From positions 1 through 64,000 of the forward strand of contig JABZFP010000007.1 of NCBI GenBank assembly GCA_014237395.1: a DNA stretch of 64,000 nt, in the 5' to 3' direction. The stretch comes from Desulfobacteraceae bacterium. Its GTDB lineage: Bacteria; Desulfobacterota; Desulfobacteria; Desulfobacterales; UBA5852. Both the position numbers and the translations under genes were made by a program. The notes beneath the pieces were generated by a model, which was not told where the DNA came from, ran no database searches, and saw only the letters and a list, made by a program, of their open reading frames with translations. Positions 43,581 to 51,689 of this stretch are shown here, piece by piece (within the stretch, counting starts at the first letter, position 1; each line of letters opens with the position of its first letter).

Positions 43581-44840
43581 AATTGGTTATTCCAATAATA
43601 TTTGGTTGGCAATTTTTAAAATAAAAAGCACTCTATTTTGATTTTTACAGTTTGCCACATGACGCATGGACCTTATTGCCGCAGCGATTTCCCCACCGGC
43701 TTTATGGCTATTGCGAAGGCTGTTTTTCGAGAGACGGCGCTCCCAACGGTTATGTCCGGCATGTGGTGATCCATTGAGATATAGAACCGTCACAAATAGC
43801 CGATCATGCCAACTTAATTAACGCTAACTTACCATAACTATTTGAAATTATCAAAACTTAAAATAAGAATAATTCAAACCCCACCCTTTAGCATAAAGTG
43901 TTTATTGGGTTGCAGGATCAATCATGCTTTTTATCCCCAAGCTGAGCACGAATTGTTATTTTTCAAACCGAGCCTAATGGTTGATTGAATCCTGCCTGGA
44001 GAGGCAGTCCTCAGGCATAACGAATATCTCGGGGACATATGTCGAGGATTCAACTCGGGGAAGGAAATTGTATTTTTCAAGGCAGCGCCTGTGATCTCCT
44101 TTGCAATTTTAAATCTTGTGAATTGGTATCTTTATGCAATGAGTGAGCCGGATTTTAAGATCAACCGGCATCAAATTTAAAAATTGAATGATATCATCTA
44201 TAATCATTTGTTATAAAAATAAATATGTACTCAGGAAGTCCTTCCTATTTTCGTTGCATGGCGTTTGCTTTGCGGACGATTCCTCGAATCCCCATGGTTT
44301 TGATGCGGTCTTGAGGAATATTCTACATAATTTGAGGACCATTTCTGGTCATTTTTGGCTGTCCGATCCGTCATACTCAATATGCGTTTGACGACTGGGC
44401 GGAGGATAATGCAAGAAAAAAATGGGTTTTCCTTTTTTTAATCCAATGATACTGTCTTTTTTCCTGTGACACTATTCCGGAACTTTTTTGCTTGGTTCTT
44501 ATTTGTCATCTGTCACCTCGGTAATGCTGAAATTTATTCAGAATCGGCAGGGAATGTAAGGAGATCAGGGCCTGCGAGGCGTGTCATAATTTAGGAAGGC
44601 ATTTCAGTTTTTCGCGTCATTCCTGGCCCGGGTTGAGTCCAGGATGAACTATCCGGCACCCAGACTTCTATCGCACCAAAAATGTAATGGATTCCGGATC
44701 GCCTCCGGAATGACAAATCCAATCCTACATGCCGTTCGATAATTCCGAGACAGGCTCAATAGTCGGGCTGGCCGCGGTTTGTCTATTTTTCATCAAGATT
44801 TTTGAGACCAATCCTGGATCTTTTTGATGCCGAATATCGC

Positions 44841-44869
44841 TTGACACAGGATAAAAAAATTCCTATATG
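44841..44869 (+). promoter_or_regulatory. Sigma-70-type promoter for the receiver gene
   Basis: TTGACA at 44841-44846 and TATATG at 44864-44869 are separated by 17 bases. The receiver start codon at 44927 is about 50 bases past the predicted start site, and AGGA lies at a plausible ribosome-binding distance. Confidence 0.7.
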
Positions 44870-44926
44870 AAAAAAAATACATAGTTTCTTGTTCATCGAT
44901 ATAAAACCCTTTTCCAGGAATCCACC

Positions 44927-45307
44927 ATGACAACCAGCCCTTTGGCCCGATTGTTGATTATCGAGGATAATGAAGAGGTCCTGCGATCTCTTAAAAAATA
45001 TTTCACGAAAAAGAATTATGATGTGGTCACGGCCTCCAATGGTCTGGACGGCCTCAAGGTCTATGAAAATGATCAGGACGGTTTCGACCTGATCATAACC
45101 GACTTGGTCATGCCGAATATCAGCGGAGTTGCCATTATATCCCTGGTCAAAAAGAAGTCTCCCCAAACGCCCGTGATTGCTATTACGGGGTGGGGCGAGC
45201 ACCCGGAGGCACTGGCCACCGAGGCCCAGGCGGACCTGGTTCTTGAAAAACCTATTGAACTGGATCGGATGGATCGGTTCATCAGCGATTTGTTGAAAAA
45301 GAAATAG
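44927..45307 (+). CDS. Stand-alone response-regulator receiver
   Basis: A 126-residue CheY-like receiver with no output domain. LLIIEDNEEVLRSLKKYF gives the acidic pair, IITDLVMPN the phospho-acceptor Asp (about 59), AITGWG the switch Thr and LEKPI the conserved Lys-Pro. Together with the next gene, 77 bases downstream, it makes up the parts of an NtrC/AtoC-type regulator but as two proteins. No histidine kinase is encoded in the window. Confidence 0.9.
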   Translation: MTTSPLARLLIIEDNEEVLRSLKKYFTKKNYDVVTASNGLDGLKVYENDQDGFDLIITDLVMPNISGVAIISLVKKKSPQTPVIAITGWGEHPEALATEAQADLVLEKPIELDRMDRFISDLLKKK

Positions 45308-45384
45308 GCCCGTTAACCGTTTCTTGTCCAGTATTCCTACAAAATGTTTATTCTTTAACCACATTTCTCAAATAGCGTTTGGTT

Positions 45385-46437
45385 ATGAGCCCATCTAAAA
45401 TAAAACAGAAAGCCCCGGCGATTATCGGTACCAGTCAGGCGATGGAAAGGATTAAAGACCTGATCAGCCATGTCGCCGATACAGGGTTGAATATCCTGAT
45501 TTGCGGGGAAAGTGGCGTAGGCAAGGAAGTCGTTGCTCAAAATCTTTATCAGGAATCACCGCGAAGCAGCCGCCCTTTTCTCAAAATCAACTGTGCGGCC
45601 CTGCCCGACGGGTTGCTGGAGAGCGAGCTATTCGGGCACGAACAGGGCGCCTTTACAGGAGCGGAGCGCAAAAAGCGCGGCAAGTTCGAGTTGGCCGACG
45701 GCGGGGTGCTGCTGCTGGACGAGATCGGTGATATGTCCATCGCGCTGCAAGCCAAACTATTGCATGTATTACAGAGCGGTGAATTTTCACCGTTGGGGTC
45801 GGAAAAGGAAGTCCACACCGACACTTGGGTGCTGGCGGCCACTAACCATGAACTGGAAGAGGACATCCGCCACGATAAGTTCCGGGAGGATCTGTATTAC
45901 CGCCTCAATATCATCAAGATTCTCATACCACCACTGCGGGAGCGGCCGGAAGACATCCCGCACCTGATCGAGCATTTCGTGAACGAATATGCCTACCAGT
46001 TTCAGGCCGGACGCATCAACATCCCCGGGAATCACATGATTGCCAAGCTGTGTGAATATCACTGGCCAGGGAATGTCCGCGAGTTGCAGAATATCCTCAA
46101 AAGAGGCTTTGCGCTGGGAAATTGGGACGAGATCATCGATGAGCTATTCCGCTATGCCCCCGCCAGTATTCCCTCATCAGGACAAAGTGCGGGGGCGATG
46201 GGACGATCCGCCTCCGTGAGTTCGCTGAGCGGACTGGATTACCGGACATTGAACCTCGACGATATTTCGCTGAAGGATATCACCCGTGCCGCTCAGGGCA
46301 GGGTGGAGCGGGAAGTTATCAGCTTTGTGCTGGAAAAAACCGGCTGGAACCGCAGCAAGGCCAGCCGCATTTTGAAAATCAGCTACAAGGCGTTGTTGTA
46401 CAAGATCAAAGACCTCAACATTATCATCCCCCACTGA
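45385..46437 (+). CDS. Sigma-54 activator without receiver (AAA+ and Fis-type HTH)
   Basis: About 350 residues. Walker A is GESGVGKE at about 41-48, the sigma-54 contact loop GAFTGA at 88-93, Walker B LLLDEIGDM, the arginine-finger region [10 protein letters not shown], and YHWPGNVRELQN ends the AAA+ domain. After a Ser/Gly-rich linker, LEKTGWNRSKASRILKISYKALLYKI is a Fis-type HTH. It lacks an N-terminal sensory domain; the receiver gene just upstream may act in trans. The ATG at 45385 is taken as start; a TTG two codons upstream is possible. A palindromic repeat begins one base past the stop. Confidence 0.9.
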   Translation: MSPSKIKQKAPAIIGTSQAMERIKDLISHVADTGLNILICGESGVGKEVVAQNLYQESPRSSRPFLKINCAALPDGLLESELFGHEQGAFTGAERKKRGKFELADGGVLLLDEIGDMSIALQAKLLHVLQSGEFSPLGSEKEVHTDTWVLAATNHELEEDIRHDKFREDLYYRLNIIKILIPPLRERPEDIPHLIEHFVNEYAYQFQAGRINIPGNHMIAKLCEYHWPGNVRELQNILKRGFALGNWDEIIDELFRYAPASIPSSGQSAGAMGRSASVSSLSGLDYRTLNLDDISLKDITRAAQGRVEREVISFVLEKTGWNRSKASRILKISYKALLYKIKDLNIIIPH

Positions 46438-46438
46438 C

Positions 46439-46562
46439 GGGCGGTTTCGTAAAACGTTCGATATCTGCGTTACGCTCCCCCCTCGTCGCTGCGGCGCACT
46501 TAAGTACGCCTCACTCCTCACGGCTCGCAAGCCTTGATCTCGGACGTTTTACGAAACCGCCC
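46439..46562. repeat. Structured dispersed repeat, copy A (type copy)
   Basis: Perfect 19-base inverted ends (GGGCGGTTTCGTAAAACGT) enclose GATATCTGCGTTACGC, an inner hairpin GGCGCACTTAAGTACGCC and GCAAGCCTTGATCTC. It starts one base after the stop of the sigma-54 activator gene and could act as a bidirectional terminator or mRNA stabiliser. Confidence 0.85.
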
Positions 46563-47072
46563 AATATGGGTAAACTTCGACGTCATTGCAGCGTGCCAGC
46601 CCTTTTCGCACCCTTCGGCCATCGCGATAGCGGTATTCCTCCGAATTGGCATGCCTTGATCTCAATCGAAAATATAGAAATTTGAAGGCCATCCGACAGT
46701 TTTGTAACTTCAAGGCCGCATCAACATTTGGCCACAGATGAACACGGATAAACACTTAAAAATTTTAAACAAAATTAAACAAAAATACATATTACCATGA
46801 AGAGCATGAAGTTCATGAAGAAATCAATTTGTCAGTGACAAATTGATTAAACAAAGTTCGTTTTTGAAGTTTCCTTCATGCTCTCTATGTCCTTCATGGT
46901 GAAAATATTATTGTTGGCCACAGATCAACACAGATAAACACAGATCGAAATTTGTTGTCTATCAAAACAAGTTTTTTCTTCGTGAGCTTCGTGTCCTTCG
47001 TGGTAAAATTTTTTCTTTTTGTGTCTTTTAACTTCAAGCTCTTCATGTCCTTCATGGTGAAAATCTATGTTT
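46563..47072. other. Gap of 510 bases with two kinds of short-period array
   Basis: CACAGATNAACACAGATAAA-type units lie at 46730-46756 and 46916-46946. ATGAAG nonamers at 46794-46822 and their reverse (CTTCATGNT) at 46872-46901 form an inverted pair. More CTTCGTG/CTTCATG nonamers lie at 46978-47004 and 47035-47060. No gene is supported. The convergent ends of the sigma-54 activator gene and the pseudopilus operon meet here. Confidence 0.65.
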
Positions 47073-47456
47073 TTACTGGTCGGGATACTCACTCCCCGGC
47101 GTTCCCGGCGGTTCATCCGAAACCGGCTCAATCCTTTCCGAGATGATCGTCAGCAGCCGGATGATTTCCCTGTTCTGGTCGATAATTTCATCGTATTTGT
47201 CGGCCAGTTCCCCCTGCCTGGAAAGCATTTCCTGGTTCTGTTGGTAAATCAGCCCCATGGACCGGGCGGTGTACAAAGACCCCAGGGCGGCTTGTCGGGT
47301 AGGGTAGTCTGTGCCGACAGAACTGTTGGGGGCCGGTATCAGTGCTTCGTATTCATCCCCCAGCGATTGAATGAGCTCCTCCATGGGGTCTGCCGATACG
47401 TATACGGCGCTCGCCAGAATTGCCATGATCAACATAACAAGCATAACTCGTTTCAT
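47073..47456 (-). CDS. Small exported protein at the end of the pseudopilus operon
   Basis: A 127-residue protein with a clear signal peptide (MKRVMLVMLIMAILASAVYVSA) and a mature helical region with probable coiled coil (YQQNQEMLSRQGELADKYDEIIDQNREIIRLLTIISERI), then a Pro/Gly-rich tail. I do not recognise the family. It follows the third pseudopilin gene by eight bases, so it belongs to the same operon. It may be a periplasmic accessory of the pseudopilus. Confidence 0.7.
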   Translation of the reverse strand: MKRVMLVMLIMAILASAVYVSADPMEELIQSLGDEYEALIPAPNSSVGTDYPTRQAALGSLYTARSMGLIYQQNQEMLSRQGELADKYDEIIDQNREIIRLLTIISERIEPVSDEPPGTPGSEYPDQ

Positions 47457-47464
47457 ATCGACTC

Positions 47465-48073
47465 CTATTGTTTCGGAACAAAGACGAAGGTCCAGTCCGC
47501 ATAGGTCTGGGCCTGTTCAAATTCGCTGTAGTCTTTGGGGAAATTGCCGGTCTTCAGTGGCGTTCCTTCGTGCGCAGTGTGCACGCCCTTCAGCCTCTGG
47601 GAGGCATCCATGATATACACCCAATCCTTCCCGCGGTTCATGGGGTCTGTGTACCACTTGCGCAGATGGCGTTTAACGCCTGGATAGCGGGGATCTTTCA
47701 GAAGATCGCTGAATTGGCGGGGGTAGGTTTTGTTTTGCCCGCCGGGGGGGGTGTTGTAGTACGACGCGATGGCTTGCCGGATCCGGTCGCCGCGGTAGAG
47801 CAATTCCGCTTCAAGCTCCCGTTTGACAATGGTGCTCCAATAGCGGCCGGTGCCGACCAAGGAGATGCTCATGACGGCTACCAGAATCAGCACTCCCAAA
47901 TACGAAAACCCCGAGCGGTTGCGCCAGAGGGCCAATCTCGGCGTTGCAAGGCGCTGATCGTCACTGCGGCGTACCAAACTGTGTACGCTGCCTGCGGCAC
48001 CCGCGATAACGGTATTTCTCGAGACTTGTGCGCCTTGACCTTGGCGCTCTCGCAAAATCGATCGTTTGAGCAT
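47465..48073 (-). CDS. Pseudopilin with repeat-derived leader region
   Basis: The mature part starts at RNRSG/FSYLGVLILVAVMSISLVGTG, a prepilin-like hydrophobic helix, although the usual Glu at +5 is absent. ELLYRGDRIRQAIASYYN and DPMNRGKDWVYIMD resemble GspG-type pseudopilins. The start is uncertain: ATG at 48073 or 48106 gives a leader of over 50 residues, most of it coded by structured repeat D (47919-48055); a TTG at 47935 would give a normal nine-residue leader. No good ribosome site is seen for any. The lack of Glu5 suggests a minor, tip-type pseudopilin. Confidence 0.7.
   Translation of the reverse strand: MLKRSILRERQGQGAQVSRNTVIAGAAGSVHSLVRRSDDQRLATPRLALWRNRSGFSYLGVLILVAVMSISLVGTGRYWSTIVKRELEAELLYRGDRIRQAIASYYNTPPGGQNKTYPRQFSDLLKDPRYPGVKRHLRKWYTDPMNRGKDWVYIMDASQRLKGVHTAHEGTPLKTGNFPKDYSEFEQAQTYADWTFVFVPKQ
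47919..48055. repeat. Structured dispersed repeat, copy D, within a reading frame
   Basis: The left end TTGCGCCAGAGGGCCAATCT and the complement of the right end, TTGCGAGAGCGCCAAGGTCA, are similar arms. TCGGCGTTGC, ACTGCGGCGTAC, GTACGC and GCGCCTTGACC are the core elements of the family. It overlaps the 5' part of the third pseudopilin gene. Confidence 0.7.
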
Positions 48074-48177
48074 AAAATAAAATGATTTCAGATTTTTGTG
48101 GCGCATTTTGTTGCTGCGGCTATTATAGGCTTTAGGTGGATAGGCCGTAATCGGCAGGGAACTGCGGAGAGAAATTT

Positions 48178-48300
48178 GACGGCTTTGTAAAATGTTCAAG
48201 ATCAAGGCGTGCAAATAGCTTTTAATGAAGCGTACCTTTGTACGCTGGAATGAAAAGATATGCCGCACAACGCAGATATTGGGCATTTTACAAAACCGTC
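48178..48300. repeat. Structured dispersed repeat, copy E
   Basis: Ends GACGGCTTTGTAAAATG and (complement) GACGGTTTTGTAAAATG differ at one base. AAGATCAAGGCGTGC, AGCGTACCTTTGTACGCT (inner hairpin) and CAACGCAGATATTGGGC show that it is in reverse orientation relative to copy A. Its right end overlaps the stop codon of the GspG-like gene. Confidence 0.85.
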
Positions 48301-48715
48301 ACCATTCGTTGTAGGGCGTTCCATCGAGACTAACCTTGTTGCTGCCGCTGTGAACATCATAAATATTGCCCTCGGCAAACCCTTCCGGCGGGATGGTAAC
48401 CCAGGTGTCGGACCGGCCGGTAAGGGGGTCCATGGGGGTCTGACGGATATATTTTTCCGTTTCGAGGTCCTGCAGGCTACCCGGATAGCGCCCGTGGTCG
48501 GCAAAATACTGGTCGATGGTATCCCGCATGATGAAGAGCGAGCGGCGCAGGTTGGTTTCCTTGGCTCTCACCAGTTGTTTCTGGAAACTGGGCAGGGCCA
48601 TGGTCGCCAGGATGCTGATGATGGAGATCACGATCATCATCTCGATCAGGGTGTAGCCCTGCCGGTCCTTAAGCCATGTTATTGATCTTTGGTATTTATT
48701 TGCACGTTTGTGCAT
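48299..48715 (-). CDS. Major pseudopilin, GspG-like
   Basis: A 138-residue prepilin-like protein. The leader ends RQG/YTLIEMMIVISIISILATMALPSF with Glu at +5, the signature for prepilin peptidase and assembly. The C-terminal part has YFADHGRYPGSLQDLETEKYIRQTPMDPLTG and DVHSGSNKVSLDGTPYNEW, close to GspG, whose C-terminal loop binds calcium. It is in series with two other pseudopilin genes. No prepilin peptidase gene is in the window. Confidence 0.88.
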   Translation of the reverse strand: MHKRANKYQRSITWLKDRQGYTLIEMMIVISIISILATMALPSFQKQLVRAKETNLRRSLFIMRDTIDQYFADHGRYPGSLQDLETEKYIRQTPMDPLTGRSDTWVTIPPEGFAEGNIYDVHSGSNKVSLDGTPYNEW

Positions 48716-48732
48716 TGGTAAAAACCCTTAAA

Positions 48733-48822
48733 TAGCCACAGATTAACACAGAAAAACACAGATTTAATAATCTTTGACCAAATGTTTTCTTTATCAGTGC
48801 AATCAGTGTTGATCTGTGGCCA
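48733..48822. repeat. Inverted CACAGAT-type repeat between pseudopilin genes
   Basis: GCCACAGATTAACACAGAAA at the left and ATCAGTGTTGATCTGTGGCC at the right (48803-48822) are complementary arms. Similar units are at 46730 and 46916. Confidence 0.65.
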
Positions 48823-48830
48823 ATTATTTT

Positions 48831-49319
48831 TTACCAGTCCCGGTAATAGGTTTCGTCCAGGGCCTGCTCTTCGCTTGTTGTGTAAACGTCATAGACGTCC
48901 TGGCCGCCCCACATATCACTGTCAGGTGAATCGGCATAGGAGCGCAGTCCCCATTCGCCGTCTTCGGTCATAGGGTCTTTGGGAATCCGGCGCAGGAACT
49001 TGTATTTTATCGGGTCGGGGTCGTTGCTGTCGACGCCTTCCACCAGAATTTCCAATGTCGCGGGATAGCCGGTACCGTCCAATTCCATGGCAATGCGCCC
49101 ATCGTCCACCATTTTTTTGTAGTCATCGATGGCCTTGCGGATGACCCGCAGGTTCTGGCGCAGTTCGATTTCCTTGGAGCGCTTGTACGTCATGTAAGAC
49201 AGAGGTAGTATGCCGCTTACGAGGATCGTCAGGATCCCCATGGCGACAATGAGTTCGATCAATGTAACGCCTGCCATCTTGTGGCGGACATTACATAATG
49301 TCAGCTTCCGGCAGCCCAT
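48831..49319 (-). CDS. Pseudopilin, GspG/GspH-like
   Basis: A 162-residue prepilin-like protein with leader MGCRKLTLCNVRHKMAG/VTLIELIVAMGILTILVSGILP and Glu at +5. The body has ELRQNLRVIRKAIDDYKKMVDDG and FLRRIPKDPMTEDGEWGLRSY. It resembles the general secretion pseudopilin family and shares the late DPMT motif with the other two. It overlaps the secretin gene by 19 bases, so both are translated together. Confidence 0.85.
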   Translation of the reverse strand: MGCRKLTLCNVRHKMAGVTLIELIVAMGILTILVSGILPLSYMTYKRSKEIELRQNLRVIRKAIDDYKKMVDDGRIAMELDGTGYPATLEILVEGVDSNDPDPIKYKFLRRIPKDPMTEDGEWGLRSYADSPDSDMWGGQDVYDVYTTSEEQALDETYYRDW

Positions 49320-51607
49320 TGGCGGTCTACCACATGGATATCTCGGGTAAATTCACGTCGTTCGCGCAGTTGGTTGCAGATATTGCCGGCCTGCTCTTTG
49401 TCTTCATAGCGGCCAACAAAAATGCGGTGAAATAATCCCTTCTGGGGGATTTGGGCGGGGATCATGAAGCACTCATAGTTCAGTGCCGTCAGTTGGCGGG
49501 CACGTTTTTCAGCTTCCAGACGATCGAGGTAGGACCCCACGTGAATGCTGTAGCGCGCAGTACCGGGCCAGCCTTTTCCAAAGGTTCTTTCAGTGTTGAC
49601 GACTTTTGTTGCCGGATCTGGTTGAGGTTCGGGCGGTGTGATAGCGGTGGGTGCCGCAGGGAAATCCGGGGCGGCTTCGCTCAGAGGCGGTGGCGGCGGT
49701 GTATTTTCAACCGTAGGGGGGGCTGCTTCGGGTTCGAGTGTCGGCATGAATTCGCGGATGCCCTCTTCGGGCGTTTCCTGGTAAATTGGTTCATTCGTGC
49801 TTCCGTAAGGTGCTTCAAGTGACCAGCGGTCTTCACTGCCGGACCAGATTTCAGTGGCGTCCATGCTGGGGATTTCCTGGCTGCGAATGACCACCGGCGT
49901 TATAATCATCAAGACATCTCTCTTCGTGCCCTGTTCATCCCGGTTGGTGAACAAGCTGCCAATCGCGGGGAAATCGCCAATTCCAGGAATTTTTCGAATT
50001 GTGTTGCGTTCGTCGTCTTGGATCATACCGCCAATGATGATTGTTTCGCTGTCCCGCAGGGTCAGCACGCTTTGGGCGGTGCGGGTGCGAATGGGGATCT
50101 GTGGGTTACTAGGGTCAGTGCTTATGTTTTCGCCCAGAGCGCTGACTTCCAGCAGGAGTTTGAGGGTCACCTCATCATTTATGTTGATGACCGGCAAGAC
50201 CTCCATTTTGACGCCCACATCGGTGTATTGGAAGTCTTGCGTCGTATCCCCGGTATTGGAGTCGATCCGCCGGTTGACGATCAGTGGAACCCGTTCTCCC
50301 AACAAAATCGTGGCCTTTTCGGCGTTTTTCACCCTTATCTTCGGTTTGGCGAGAATACGGGTGTCACCATCCTGTTTCAAGAGATTGAGGGTCGCCGAAG
50401 GCGTCGACAGGATGATATTTTTATCGGAGATGCGCTTGAGGGCGTATAGGGAAATGTTACTGACGAAATCTGTATCTTCGCTGACGTCATCGCTGGTTTC
50501 GCCGATGCCGAAGGTGAGACTTTCGGAAAAAGTCAGACCAATGTTTTCTTGTAACGAGCGGGTGACTTCCAAAAACTCGACGTCCAACAGCACCTCGGCC
50601 GGCGAGCCGTCATTGGCCTGGAGGATCTTGCCGGCAATCTGGATCACCTCCCGGCTTCCCCGAATGACCACGGCGTTCATATTTTCGTTGGCAATAATGT
50701 CCTTGCTTTTGAGAATTTTGGACAACAGCCCCACCGCCTGTTTGGCCTCCAGGTTGGACAGATAAAAGGTCTTGATCTGCAGATCCTCGTATTCTTTGGC
50801 TTTCTGGGGGCTGTCAGGATAGATGATCATGGTCTTGTCGTTTACCGACACCGAGTTCAAATCATTGGAACGCAGCAGGACGTCCACAAAGCGATCGAAG
50901 GAGACGTCCGTCATGAACATGGTCACCTTGTTGTTCTGAACTTCCTTGTCGAATATGAAATTAATTCCTGACAACTTGGTCAAGACCTCGAAAACGTTGA
51001 TGATGGGGGTGTTTTTAAACTTGAACGACACCGGCGTGTTGGATTCTCCGTTGAGTTTGTAGGTTCCGGTGTCGACCTCTTTTTTCCGGTAATAGCTCAG
51101 GGCCTTGCGCGCCGGTTCGAAGTCCGGATCGAGAGCAACTGCTTTTTCAAAGGCCTGCCGCGCCGGGATGAATTTTTCTGTTTTAAGATGATTTTGTCCC
51201 TGTTTGAAGTGGTGGCGGGCATCCATGCGGCGCCGGGTGATTTCTTCGAGTTCGGCGGCTTTGACATTGGCGGGGTTCATGGCCATGCTGATGCGAAATT
51301 CGTTGATCGCTTCGTTGAACAATTCCTGCGCCAGGTAGGATTCGCCCTTGACCAGGTGCATGCGTGACGACTCAAATTTCGAGCGCTTCAGCATCAGGTT
51401 GATCTCGGTGTTTTCCGGATCTTCGTCATGAGCTTTCTGAAAAAAACGGACGCTGTTGTCCCATTCGCCGGCGGCCGCATATTTGTGGCCCTGACGAAGA
51501 TATTTGTAAGTATCGGTCGCGCAGCTGCCGGCCAGCATCATCGCCAGCAAGAGGGCTATCAGGCAACCATAGCGCTGCAGCTTTTGGGGTTGGCTATTTT
51601 TCAGCAT
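49301..51607 (-). CDS. Lipoprotein TPR-secretin-SPOR fusion
   Basis: A 768-residue outer-membrane secretin with unusual additions. The N-terminus is a lipoprotein signal (LLLAMMLAGSCA, Cys29). Residues about 35-175 are TPR units (YKYLRQGHKYAAAGEWDNSV, ARQAFEKAVALDPDF). Then come an N0/STN-type domain (FKNTPIINVFEVLTKLSGIN), a secretin N domain and the secretin core (LLKQDGDTRILAKPKIRVKN, SETIIIGGMIQDDERN, LFTNRDEQGTKRDVLMIITP). A proline-rich linker (about 590-665) leads to a C-terminal SPOR domain (ARYSIHVGSYLDRLEAEKRA, FHRIFVGRYEDKEQAGNI). Secretins form the outer-membrane ring of T2SS/T4P; SPOR domains bind glycan strands lacking stem peptides. TPR and secretin on one chain may replace a separate pilotin/MshN-type partner. 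Confidence 0.88.
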   Translation of the reverse strand: MLKNSQPQKLQRYGCLIALLLAMMLAGSCATDTYKYLRQGHKYAAAGEWDNSVRFFQKAHDEDPENTEINLMLKRSKFESSRMHLVKGESYLAQELFNEAINEFRISMAMNPANVKAAELEEITRRRMDARHHFKQGQNHLKTEKFIPARQAFEKAVALDPDFEPARKALSYYRKKEVDTGTYKLNGESNTPVSFKFKNTPIINVFEVLTKLSGINFIFDKEVQNNKVTMFMTDVSFDRFVDVLLRSNDLNSVSVNDKTMIIYPDSPQKAKEYEDLQIKTFYLSNLEAKQAVGLLSKILKSKDIIANENMNAVVIRGSREVIQIAGKILQANDGSPAEVLLDVEFLEVTRSLQENIGLTFSESLTFGIGETSDDVSEDTDFVSNISLYALKRISDKNIILSTPSATLNLLKQDGDTRILAKPKIRVKNAEKATILLGERVPLIVNRRIDSNTGDTTQDFQYTDVGVKMEVLPVININDEVTLKLLLEVSALGENISTDPSNPQIPIRTRTAQSVLTLRDSETIIIGGMIQDDERNTIRKIPGIGDFPAIGSLFTNRDEQGTKRDVLMIITPVVIRSQEIPSMDATEIWSGSEDRWSLEAPYGSTNEPIYQETPEEGIREFMPTLEPEAAPPTVENTPPPPPLSEAAPDFPAAPTAITPPEPQPDPATKVVNTERTFGKGWPGTARYSIHVGSYLDRLEAEKRARQLTALNYECFMIPAQIPQKGLFHRIFVGRYEDKEQAGNICNQLRERREFTRDIHVVDRQWAAGS

Positions 51608-51689
51608 GACGGTTTGTCCAAAACGTTATCGATGACAAAATTCATAGTAATTTCTATAGCATGAAATTATATGGAACTCCAGACAGGCA

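Larger units (their letters stand above)
43170..44926. other. 1.76-kb divergent gap with several repeats
   Basis: No gene is supported. Contents: structured repeat copy F at 43279-43412 (CCATCCATAAAT arm, core GATATCGGCGTTGCGCG and GCGCGCCTTGATCTC); palindrome TTTTCTGTC/GACAGAAAA at 43424-43445; an inverted copy of the double-palindrome element at 43445-43580; ATTCCGG/CCGGAAT dyad at 44691-44711; TCATTCCTGG/CCAGGATGA near 44620. The middle 43600-44580 is AT-rich and unassigned. Promoters for the chain-length gene (leftward) and the receiver gene (rightward) must be here. Confidence 0.5.

Noticed and set aside
43587..43793. Short minus-strand frame in the large divergent gap
   Set aside because: No recognisable family, weak start region, and it lies between repeat elements; the composition does not favour coding.
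44220..44310. Minus-strand CGCAAAGC resembling part of a c-di-GMP (GEMM) riboswitch
   Set aside because: Only one short motif matches; the first stem with GAAA loop and the second conserved helix are not present, and it is about 1 kb from the next gene start.
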